From contig PUQB01000199.1 of NCBI GenBank assembly GCA_003024785.1, forward strand, positions 310,001-374,000: DNA of 64,000 bases. Reading direction: 5' to 3'. The notes beneath the pieces were generated by a model. That model searched no databases. It was not told the origin of the DNA and was given only the letters and a program-made list of their open reading frames with translations. Numbering within the stretch: the first letter of the stretch is position 1; each line of letters opens with the position of its first letter. This document shows, one piece after another, positions 1 to 9,309 of the stretch. The position numbers and the translations under genes were made by a program. Origin of the DNA: Selaginella tamariscina. Its lineage: Eukaryota > Streptophyta > Lycopodiopsida > Selaginellales > Selaginellaceae.

Positions 1-11
1 CATGATTAACC

Positions 12-2398
12 GTGCCTGTTTCTATATCAGTGCTAAAGATTCCTCCTCGACAGGATTCACCTCATGTTAGTTCGTCAGCACATCCACAGGCTCTCTCCAT
101 TCCTGTAAGTTCACAGATTCCTGTACAGGGTTCTTCCAATCCTGTATCAGTGTCAAAGGTTCGTCCTCAACAAGATCCACCTCTTGTTTCTCCTCACTCC
201 TATGCATTCACAGACTTCTATACAGGATTATTTTAATTTTGTACACTCGTCAACATCCGCATAGGTTTTCCCCAATCCTGTCTCTTTTCATTACTTTGCT
301 TATGTTCCATCCCTCAAGACCTTTCCTCTTTTTCATTCACAGCTCCCTCTTTTTCATTCATAGCTCCCTCCTTTTCCTCTCCAAGTTCTTACCATTACTA
401 TGCATGAACTTGCCACTGATCCTGCTCCTTTTTATCTCTTTACTTTTCAAGTAACTCCTACGTCCTCTTCTACCTCTCCTGTATCTGACTCTCATGTTTT
501 TCAATCTCCTTCTCCTCCTTCTACTTCTTCCTTGCCATCCAAGTATCACTCCTTCCAGGACATTTTTTATAAGCACAATGCTGCAGTTCTTCCTATTCAC
601 AAGTCCTACGATTGTCCTATTGATCTTGCGGAAGGGAAGACTCCATTGTTCGAACCGATTTATGCATTGTCACCTACAGAATTGGAGGTTCTTTACCAGT
701 ACATCGAGGACAACTTAGCATCCGGCTTCATTCGTCACTCAAAGTCCCTACAGGAGCACCTATCTTCTTTGTTAAGAAGAAAGATGGGAGTTTGCGTTTG
801 GGTGTGGACTATAGAGGTTTGAATCAAGTCACCATTTGAAACCGGTACCCATTGCCATTGATCCTTAAACTTCTCGATTGGCTACGAGGAGCAAAGGTGT
901 TTACGAAGATCGACTTATGAGGGGCCTACAATCTTGTACGCATTCATCCAGGCGATGAGTGGAAGATTGCTTTTCGTACAAGGTATAGACATTTCGAGTA
1001 CACGGTGATGCCTTTCGAACTTACAAATGCCCCAGCCGTGTTCCAACACATGGTGAACGACATCTTTCGCGATTTCTTGGAATTTATGGTGATCTACCTT
1101 GATGACATTTTGATTTTCTCCAAGGACCAAGCGGCACATGACAAGCATGTACGACTAGTTCTACAGACATGACCTGTATATGAAGTTGGAAAAGTGTTTT
1201 TTCGACAGGGATACTGTGAAGTTCTTAGGCTACATCGTCTCTCCTACTGGCGTTTCCATGGATATGCACAAGGTGAAGACTATTGTGAAGTGGGAGAGGC
1301 CCTAAGTCTGTATGAGACGTACAATGTTTCCTTGGCTTTGCAATTCTACAGGCGATTCATACAAGTGTGTACTTCCACTCATGGAACTCACCAAGCACAC
1401 GGGATTTCTCTTGGTCCAATAAGGTGGAAGATGCATTCATAGCACTCAAGGACGCCTTTACGATAACTCTAATTTTAGCACATCCTAATCCTTCTCATCC
1501 CTTCTTCGTTGAAGCAGATGCTTCGGACTTTGCAGTAGGTTCTATCCTATCACAAGTTGGAGAAAACAAGTTATTCCATTTTATAGCCTTTCACTCTTAT
1601 AAGTTCCTTTAGCGGAGATCAATTACGAGATTTATGACAAGGAACCCAAGGCCATTGTGGATTCGTTCAAGTGGCACTTCCTAGAAGGTGCTGCGCATCC
1701 TGTACAAGTTCTTATAGATCACAAGAACCTGGAGTTTTTTCAAACGGCTCGAGTTCTAAATCGGTGACAGGCTAGATGGGCGGAATTCCTATCATGTTTT
1801 GATTTTGTCATTGTCTGCAGACCTGGTTTTTGGAATGGCAAAGCGAATGCATTGTCTAGGCGCTCTTACCTTGCACTGACCCGAGCAATCCTGAATATGA
1901 CTGTCAAAAGTAAGTGTTATTGGGTTCTAATCAATTTTGGCTTGCGGCACTATAGGTTCATCAGGCTCCAGCAGATTCAACACTTTTATAGGACATCTGT
2001 TTGCAATTGGCTATAGACGACTTGGCAAAGAATGTGTTCTCACACATTAATTCTGACATCGCAAGCTCCTCTTCCTCCAGTTCCCATACAGACTACAAGT
2101 TGTTTGTCATATAGGACGGACTTTTATACTGGGAAGGTCTCCTATACATTCCTATTGGTGTTTACAGGACTCGTACGGTACAAGATTGTCATGATACCCC
2201 AGCTACAAGACATTTTGGTGTGGCCAAGACAGTTGAGTTGGTGACTTGCAACTATTGGTGGCCTAGGTTGCAAGATTTTGTGGATAAGTTTGTATGGAGT
2301 TGTGACACCTATAAAAGTCGAAGATGCTTCGTCACACACCCTCTAGTCTTCTTCGTCCTCTTCCTGTTCCCTCTGCTCCTTGGAGGTTCATTTCTATG
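12..2398 (+). pseudogene. Copy A pol remnant: linker, RT, RNase H, start of integrase
   Basis: Broken reading frames along 12-2398 match pol of copies B and D. The first 400 bases encode the proline/serine-rich protease-RT linker. RT begins near 540; the aspartate box reads [14 protein letters not shown] around 1088-1130, a normal Y-x-D-D motif. RNase H lies near 1440-1860 ([11 protein letters not shown] at about 1513). The integrase zinc-finger region lies near 2200-2340 (WWPRLQDFVDKFVWSCDTYK). Examples of decay are a TGA at 917 inside the RT and a TGA at 1767 in RNase H. It cannot be expressed as a protein. Confidence 0.85.
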
Positions 2399-2414
2399 CA
2401 CTGGAAAATGTAAA
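2399..2414 (+). repeat. CACTA element left terminal inverted repeat
   Basis: CACTGGAAAATGTAAA, preceded by TSD ATG at 2396-2398. Weaker inverted similarity to the right end extends to about 2530. Confidence 0.75.
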
Positions 2415-3727
2415 ATAAACAAAGCAAAAAAACTATGCCTAATTTTATAAATACTAAGGTAAAAAAATTTTGACTAACATACTAGGGGAAGTACTAAAGG
2501 TCCAAGAACAAGGGTTGGTTTTTGGGTTTGTAACATGTAAAAATTATGTTATAATTCATTAAATACAGTGAAAAAATATTTTATTTACTTTCTTATTTAG
2601 ATTATGTTTTTAATTTCACCATGGCATATGTAATTTGATAGTAAGTTATACTCTCTAACTAAATTAAGAATAGTTTTCTACTTTGTAAATAAGGATAAAG
2701 AAAAGATTTATTTAGTTTAATATATCATAATAAAATTTATTTTAGTTTTGAATTATATCAGGAACGCACACCTATATATTATACTATACACACACATACA
2801 TCCTTCATGCAAACTCGATAATTATGGCTTAACAAAAGATATTTCATTTTGAATTACATAATGTTTAACTTATGTGGTGTGTGTGTGTGAGAGAGAGAGA
2901 CAAAAGAGGAGAGTGCATTATAAATTCTGCGATCTATTAAAATGGTGTGCTTATGAATGTTTAATTCCATATATGTGCGTGTGTGTGTGGATGTGTATAT
3001 GATGTGCCCATGCTGGTTTTTTGTCTCTAAGATTTATAATGTGGTTTAATGGTTTAATATTTTAATTAAAAATTTGTGACTATGTGCATAGACATTAGCA
3101 TGTGTTGAAGGTAAACACGTGTGTGTATATATATACAAGCATGTGTGCATGCATAAATTCATCTCTCTTTGTCCCTCTCTACACACATATATATAAATAA
3201 TGTCTTAAGATGTATAGACTCACATATTTAGATTATAATAAATATAATAGATATTTATGAAACTCTTAGTATATATATATATACATTATATAGTTATTGT
3301 TCTTCGCTACTTATTTATAGAATATTATATAAAATATTACATGTAATACACGTAAGCTAACCTAAACAGGGGATTCTAGAATATGCTTTAGGGTTCTTTT
3401 TGTGAAGCGGCGGAGCGTGCTCCGCAGATCCGGCGGCATGGGTTTAGCTCTCCAAGATATGGCGCTGTGCAATATCAACGGTGGCCACTCAATCTGGTGA
3501 GTGGATTCATGGTTATACACTACCCCAAGAATATGCACCGATCATCATCCCAGCGAATACTACACTCGTAATGAAGCTCTCTTGTTTAGCGGACAGTTTC
3601 CACACCATCTGGACAGCAGGACCAACAAATGAGAGGAGCATCATCTCCATGGCCTCGGCCCACATTTTCGGAGTTCCTTAAAAGACTCTGTTTTAGGGTT
3701 CAATTGCCTAAACCCTAAACCACAGAA

Positions 3728-4371
3728 ATGGCATTGTGCAGAAGTGCGATGCGTATGATGGTCGGACGGCGATGCTTCACTACAGGACCTCTCTCCTCCT
3801 GCAAAGGCCGCTATGTACAATACACATGGAAATCCAGACGAAGTCCTCAAGTAAGTGTGTATTGTAGATATACAAGTTACAGATTCAATTAATTATATGA
3901 AAATGTGGTGTAGATGTATATTATATAAACATAAACCACAGGGTCATCAACATATGTATATTGTGTATATAAATACACACACATAAATTCGTATCTGTAT
4001 GTATATACATACATGTTTTTTTATACAAATGGATGTTTATATAAAAAGAATAGTGGAGCTTCCTGGTGACGCCTCTTGAGAAAGGGGAAGTATGCGTCAA
4101 GATGCTGGCAGCTCCTATCAACCCATCAGACATCAACAGAATAGAAGGTTGAACGTGTGTGTACCCGTAACATAGCCACTTCAGTATCATACAGTGTTCT
4201 CAATAGTGTATGTAAGTTATAATGTTGTACGCTATACACTTACTATGGTTTAGCATCTGATTATTATCTATATGTATTGTATGTACATGTACATACATTT
4301 TATGTGTTAGAATTGGACTGGATTTTGAGAGAGAGAGATTTATTTGCGTTTATATATATTGATTGTAAGTT

Positions 4372-4421
<50 letters not shown>

Positions 4422-4647
4422 GCAGACACATGTAGATATACATACATTATCAATGGTTTATTAATTTTACATGTTTTATATAAGTTTAATTTTTTTGTCT
4501 TTTTCTTGTTTTCAGGGGTATATCCGATGCGACCTACACCTCCTGCAGTTGCCGGTGGTGAAGGTGTTGGACAGGTAGTTTCTATTGGATCGGATGTTAA
4601 ACATTTGTCAGTAGGAGATTGGGTCATTCCAACATATTCCGGAATCG
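3728..4647 (+). pseudogene. MECR: Captured 5' exons of mitochondrial trans-2-enoyl-CoA/ACP reductase
   Basis: Fragment of a plant gene for the mitochondrial NADPH-dependent enoyl-ACP reductase of type II fatty acid synthesis (MECR/ETR family). Exon 1 starts at ATG 3728 with a basic, targeting-like leader. The family segment AAMYNTHGNPDEVLK at about 3807-3851 is one frame off that ATG, so a frameshift lies near 3790-3800. Exon 2 (about 4050-4148) encodes LEKGEVCVKMLAAPINPSD, with another frame change at its start. Exon 3 (4516-4647) encodes the GroES-like fold segment GGEGVGQVVSIGSDVKHLS followed by GDWVIP. Introns have GT/AG ends. A short exon-like piece at 4742-4779 does not match the family, and the nucleotide-binding half is absent. 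It is a truncated, frameshifted copy inside the CACTA element. Confidence 0.85.
4369..4418. repeat. (TA)n/(GA)n microsatellite in captured intron
   Basis: Alternating TA for about 24 bases followed by a GA run, inside the second MECR intron. Long ORFs called across it on both strands come from the repeat itself. Confidence 0.9.
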
Positions 4648-5120
4648 GTTAGTATAATAAATATAACTTTATCTTAATCCAGTTAAATAAATACATAGAT
4701 AAATACATAGAATCTTGTTTACATTAGTTTTTTTTCTTGCAGAGGCCTCGTTGATGCAGAACCTCACGCATGATGAAAGGTGGACTGGTGTGTGTGAGAG
4801 AGAGAGGGGATTCACAGAGAGATCACCAGAAATCAATAATGTTTATTATTTTTAATTTAATTGATGAAAGTTAAAGAGTTTTATTAAGTACAATTAAAAT
4901 CAATAAATAAATTTAAAATTAAATAAAATAAATTATATAGAAAACAAATAGAAATTATTACTGTATAAACAAGGGTAAAACAAAATAATATTACAAGGTA
5001 TATTAACTATGTAAAAAAACAAAACCAATGTTCGACCCTTAGTATGTTAACTGTTTTTACAAAAACAAAGGCTTGTTTTCTAGAGATGTTTTTTACTTAA
5101 AAAATGACAAAAACTAGGGA

Positions 5121-5134
5121 TTTACATTTCGGTG
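5121..5134 (-). repeat. CACTA element right terminal inverted repeat
   Basis: The reverse complement reads CACCGAAATGTAAA and pairs with the left end allowing two small gaps. TSD ATG follows at 5135-5137. Confidence 0.75.
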
Positions 5135-5880
5135 ATGGATTTCCTCACAGATCTTCCTCTTTATGGATTTGATGCAGTTCTTATGATGGTTGACCGTTTC
5201 ACCAAACAGGCTCATTTCTTATCATATACCAAGATGGCTACATGCAAGACAACTGTTGAGTTGGTGATCCGTGAAGTGTTCCGACATCATGATCTTCTTG
5301 AGAGCATTGTTTTTAATTGAGGCCCATAATTCATGTCCAGATTTTGGTGAGAGCTTCTCCGGAGTTTACAAGTTAAAGCAGATCTTTCTTCAGGATATCA
5401 TCCGCAAACTGATGGGCAGTCAAAACGCACGATTCAGACCTTGGAACAGTATCTTTGTTACTTCATAAGTTACCAACAGGAGAACTGGTTGGACCTTCTT
5501 CCTATAGCAGAGTTTGCTTATAAAAACTCCGTTCACGCATCTACATACCAAACACCTTTCTTCGCTTTTACAGGCTACCATCCATGTTTTGACCTTGCTC
5601 CTCATGCTTCTCCTTCTTCCACTCTTGCAATATAAGATCGTCTTCAGCATCTTCGTCAGGTATTGAATGATCTCCGAGTTCATCTTCAGCAGGCATAGGA
5701 ATGGTACAAACGTCATGCTGATGCTCATCGTCAATCGGCACCTGCATATAAGATTGGTAATCTCGTGTGGCTTCTTCGTCGGCATATTCGCACCAACAAG
5801 CCTTCTTTTAAGTTGGATTTTCAACGATTGGGCCCTTACAGGATTGCGATTGAGATCAATCATGTAGCTTTCCAATACAG
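5135..5880 (+). pseudogene. Copy A integrase remnant
   Basis: Continuation of chromovirus A after the CACTA element. It encodes the integrase core in broken frames: [13 protein letters not shown] near 5190, IREVFRHHDLLESIV near 5265-5310, then YFISYQQENWLDLLPIAEFA near 5460-5515. The catalytic second aspartate context is altered (a TGA follows IVFN at 5318). The C-terminal chromodomain present in copies B, D and F is missing, because the sequence jumps from integrase near 5875 straight into LTR repeats. Confidence 0.85.
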
Positions 5881-6248
5881 AATACAGGATACAACCTACA
5901 GAATATAAGATATAGGATACGGGATATAGGATATGCCTACAGGACCTACAAAATATGCCTATAGGATATGCCTACAGGATAAAGGATATCATTTTTAGCT
6001 CATGACTAGATTAGCTTTTGGAGTATATTTTTAGCTCATGCCTAGATTAGCTCTTGGAGTTGTGAGCATAAAAGCTCCAATCTAATTGTTGTACAATTAG
6101 TTATTATCAACACCAGTCATTCTACGATCATTTCTGTCTTGTTCTTGTCTTGCTCCTTGCTTCCTGTTTTTGTCCTACTCTTGTCTTGTTCCTAGTTCTT
6201 GTCCTGCTCCTAAGTTAAGCCTCCTTGTTCTTGGATCATAACTTGACA
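5881..6248 (+). repeat. Copy A 3' LTR, 5' end deleted
   Basis: Matches the LTRs of copies B and D: GGATACAGG-type short repeats, the TATA-like CATAAAAG near 6066, a decayed start-site motif (TTAGTTATTATCAA near 6108), pyrimidine-rich CTTGTC repeats and the end TTGACA at 6248. The usual TGTCAC start is missing. Confidence 0.85.
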
Positions 6249-6522
6249 GCTTCGAGGATAAATGATATGCATCAAATGCTTTGTTTGAATAGTAACTTAT
6301 TGAACTTTTTTATACAGTATTCAAAAAATTTCCAAAAATTTAAATGATTTATTTGTTGGTTAGCAAATATTAAGCCAGTCAACATATTAAAAAAACTTAT
6401 ATCAAAAATATTCTTGAGAATATTCTAGAATATGCTAGAATATACTTAGAATATCCGTGAGTATACTAGAATATTCTGAAGCCTCCTGAGCCCGAGCCTC
6501 CTTTTTGCCAAGACCCCCCAAC
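6249..6522 (+). repeat. Second copy of the element X tail
   Basis: From GGATAAATG near 6256 to about 6522 this matches the non-coding tail behind the X transposase (34807-34984): ATGCTTTGTTTGAATAGTAA, then TTATTGAACTTTTTTATA, and at the end two GAGCCTCC copies followed by a C-rich run. This copy is longer and contains palindromic AGAATATTCT-like repeats at 6405-6475. It shows that X is a repeated family. The copy is abutted by chromovirus A on the left and by fragment N on the right. Confidence 0.7.
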
Positions 6523-6982
6523 GACCACACATCCACAACACCCTTAAAAGGACGACAGAAGTAAACATAAGGTGCACGTTTTCTCTCACTCTACAGCAAG
6601 TACACTTCACCTCCCAGTAGAATAGTTTGACACTCCTCAGACAAAGTGGCAACAAAATAGACCAAACGCAATAGACCAGCATTCATCCAGGAGATTTGGG
6701 TGTTTTACAAAGGCCAAGAGAGGCATCACACCTAAGTACTCCTAGTTCAAGGATTTGTTGAGTGACCTAAAGTTAGGGAGGTCAAAAGACAGATGTGCAT
6801 GCTCAGATTTTTTAACCTCCCTTGAGAAGTGGAGAACCTAGGGTTCATTGAGATAGTCAAATAATTCATTCAATTCGCACAGTTGGAGACCGATAAAACC
6901 AGACAATCTAGAATTTGAATCGGTTTAAAAGGCAGTGTGTCCCACTACGTGGGGATCGATGAGTTGGTGATAGATGAATGTT

Positions 6983-7197
6983 GTAACTAAAATGGGAATG
7001 TATATAGTCTCATTTTCTTAATAATTAGCAATTTAATTATTTAATTAGCATTTTTTAATATAAAAGAATAATTTTTAGAATAATATATGTTTAAAAAAAG
7101 AAAATGCTGTAAAATGTATATTTAAAATATTAATAATTAATATGTAAGTATTAATTAAAGATTTTTTTTATATTCCTATTTTCATGTATCAGTTACA
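6983..7197. mobile_element. Small MITE-like insertion
   Basis: A 215 bp AT-rich insertion flanked by ATGTT (6978-6982 and 7198-7202). Element E reads straight through this point (ATGTTCTACC near 50440), so the insertion is real. The ends are weakly inverted: GTAACTAAAATGGGAAT on the left against TGTAACTGATACATG on the right, reverse complemented. No coding capacity. The superfamily is not determined. Confidence 0.6.
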
Positions 7198-8012
7198 ATG
7201 TTCATATAGTGTTCCAACTACTAAAGGGTAGTCTAACGCTAAAGGAGCTGCCAAAGCTCGCGCACCAGTGGTTCCCTACCAAGAGGGATGAGGTATCATT
7301 GTCTAAGCTCAGCATACAAGAAGGAGAGGAGATGGACTAGTTCTTGGCACTCTTCATGTTCACCAGAAGAATAGAGAGATGAATCATCATGCGACTAGCG
7401 AATGCCCTGTGCAGCGCCTTGAAGGGAGTTGTCGTGGATTAGGCAGACTGCCTCATGCGCTACATGATCCCAGTGATGACCCATAGTATCAACAGGATTT
7501 GGAGGGGACATGGTTGATATCATCATGATCAGCCATGTTCCAACTCCCATACCAATGCAGCTTTGATTTGACACTATAGGAGACATGAAGGAGGGAGAGC
7601 ATGTTGGAACAAACTAAGCAAGAAAGAGGAAGTAGTCGAAAACCCCAGAGTCATTATGGAAGTGGGCAAGAGATGATACATCCCTAGAGCAAGAGCAACC
7701 CAGGTTCAAGAACCCTTGCGAGAAGGAGTAGAGACCCCCGAAATCCATACCAGCAATTCCTATGGCGGTGGGGTCCTAGTTACCACCTAACCCGACATAG
7801 GTATCGCAAGGAGCGGCCAGAAACCCTACAGGGCTGTCACAACCAGCTGACCCGAAGGGTGAGGGAGAAGATGCTGAGGATGGACTTGGTGATACCTACC
7901 AACACTTCCATGCCATGAGCAATGGGCTTCTTTGACCCACATCAAACTCACAAAGGCCTTTGACCAAATTAGGAAAGCAGTGGTAGTTTACAACGACCTA
8001 GACCTCACGAAG

Positions 8013-8068
8013 GTGGCCAAAGAGCATGATGCAATAGTAGGTGGCCAAAGAGCATGATGCAATAGTAG
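8013..8068 (+). repeat. 28 bp tandem duplication in N
   Basis: The unit beginning GTGGCCAAAGAGCATG occurs at 8013 and again at 8041, identical over 28 bases. Element E has one copy of the corresponding coiled-coil segment. Confidence 0.85.
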
Positions 8069-8123
8069 GTAAGCTCATAAAACGATATCAGGCTGCTCAA
8101 AAGGAAGCCAAAGGATATGGGGA

Positions 8124-8187
8124 ACATGTCTTCCAAGGAGTCCAACTTTGGGAGAACATGTCTTCCAAGGAGTCCAACGTTGGGAGA
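8124..8187 (+). repeat. 32 bp tandem duplication in N
   Basis: The unit beginning GAACATGTCTTCCAAGGAG is present twice in a row (starts about 8124 and 8156) with one mismatch. Confidence 0.85.
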
Positions 8188-8620
8188 ACATGGAGAGGGA
8201 GTAGAAGCACACTGAGGAGACCTACACTGCACTAGCTATAGGCCTTGACAAGCTATAGAAGAGGCATGAGGGCCTCAAGCAACTCCATGACCAACTCGAG
8301 CACGACCACAAGCATGCCATAGCCAAGAAAGCGCAATAGAATCACAAGCTCAATATATGGCTCAAGTAGGAGGGGGAGCTTAGGGAAATCCAAGTGGAGT
8401 TGGCAACAATTAGGGAGGAGCTACACCAACACATCGACCAACTTACAGAGCGGGATCAACAGTTGATCGAGGCTAGTGCAAAGTTTGTAACCCATCACGA
8501 GGAGGCCACACCAGAAGGAGAGGTGGTGATAGCCTCACCATATCAAGATGATAGGGAGAAGAAAGTTTGAGTAGCTGAAGCCCAGTTGGACTAGCTACGA
8601 ACCACAATTAAGGAGGTAGA

Positions 8621-9309
8621 TGGTCGTCGGGGACTCTGCAGGCCAGATGTGGTGCTTCTCAGGAAGCTACAGTGGTCGCCAGGACGCTGTTGAGAGCGTC
8701 CAACCCCGGGGGTTCGGCCGGCAAGCCGGACCTTACCTCAGGAGTGATGGGAGGTATTGGTTGGCCTTTACCCGGACGCCGCGAGGGTTCGTGTATAGGT
8801 AAGGGGGAGTTCTACTGAGATGACTGGGCAGAGAGGATTGTGGGGCCCAGGAGTCGAGCAAGTGGGAAATGCCGCTTGCGAGATGAATAAAAGGAAAATA
8901 GATGGATATATATTGCCTGTCTGAGTACAACTATCTCTGACAGTGGAGCAAGCTATAAGACGCAAACGTGACTTCCCAAAAAGACCCGGACCCACTACCA
9001 GCCTTCTGGCTTATATAGTGGGTACCTATCGCTAGTCCCTAGCTACAGGTGGTGCTCTCCCACTAGTCTGCCGCCTGGTGACAGAGTCCTGTCTGTCATA
9101 TTTATGCGCCTCCCCACGCGTGTTGTCCTTCGTACCCTAGGTAGTTGGTCCGGACGATCGGATCTTTGCTCGGTTACACCGCCGCCTGACACCGATCGCC
9201 ATCAATCTGTACCTAAAGTACCTCCTCTTATCCGGCGCTTCGTCCAGTCGCTCGTTCGCGCCGGTGGGCGTCCTGCTGGCTGGCCGCGATGACGGGCCAT
9301 TGTCAACCA
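8621..9309 (-). repeat. Element M 3' LTR
   Basis: 689 bp, nearly the same as 17380-18060 and related to the LTRs of E and G. It begins TGGTTGAC (reverse strand, at 9309) and ends GATGACCA-like at 8621. It has a TATATAAG box near 9015 (reverse strand) and A/T-rich polyadenylation-like sequence near 8890-8910. Confidence 0.9.

Larger units (their letters stand above)
2399..5134. mobile_element. CACTA-type (CMC/EnSpm) DNA element carrying MECR exons
   Basis: A 2736 bp AT-rich insertion in chromovirus A. The left end starts CACTGGAAAATGTAAA and the right end, reverse complemented, starts CACCGAAATGTAAA. A 3 bp direct repeat ATG flanks it (2396-2398 and 5135-5137). Deleting the insert plus one ATG rebuilds the uninterrupted retroelement reading found at 29200-29220. 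Inverted similarity continues about 130 bases inward, with TAACATACTA-GGG at about 78 bases from one end and 86 from the other. Ends beginning CACT/CACC plus a 3 bp TSD are the hallmark of the CACTA superfamily. No transposase is visible, so it is non-autonomous. Its cargo is a fragment of a mitochondrial enoyl reductase gene with introns retained. Confidence 0.8.
1..6248 (+). mobile_element. Chromovirus (Ty3/gypsy) copy A, decayed
   Basis: Degraded LTR retrotransposon running left to right; its 5' part lies outside the window. It matches copies B (24724-30866) and D (41960-48328, reversed) in order: protease-RT linker, RT, RNase H, integrase, then LTR. It is split at 2398/5135 by a CACTA-type element; removing that element restores the reading seen at 29200-29220 in copy B. 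The 3' end of the pol region, with the chromodomain and the first bases of the 3' LTR, is deleted near 5870-5880. The LTR ends in TTGACA at 6248. The many stops and frameshifts make it the oldest-looking of the four copies. Confidence 0.9.
6523..8620 (+). pseudogene. Fragment N of Tat-like extra ORF, left part
   Basis: Diverged copy of the region after integrase in element E (about 50000-51730). Nucleotide matches include the stretch around 6660-6850 (E about 50100-50300) and 7210-8600 (E about 50470-51720). The encoded product is the extra protein of the Tat-like family: an N-terminal globular part, then a glutamine/glutamate-rich coiled coil from about 7930. It shares with E the in-frame TAG after the VVVD/VTMD segment (7437-7439 here, 50650-50652 in E), where the conserved residue in element M is Trp. 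It contains a MITE (6983-7197) and is interrupted by element M; it resumes at 18066. Confidence 0.75.

Noticed and set aside
3481..3681. 66-codon ORF upstream of the MECR fragment
   Set aside because: No family recognised. It lies in the 5' flank of the captured gene and has no splice or leader features of its own, so it was not called as a gene.
4340..4652. ORFs on both strands across the TA/GA repeat
   Set aside because: Made largely of repeat codons. Only the exon 3 part on + (from 4516) is real MECR sequence.
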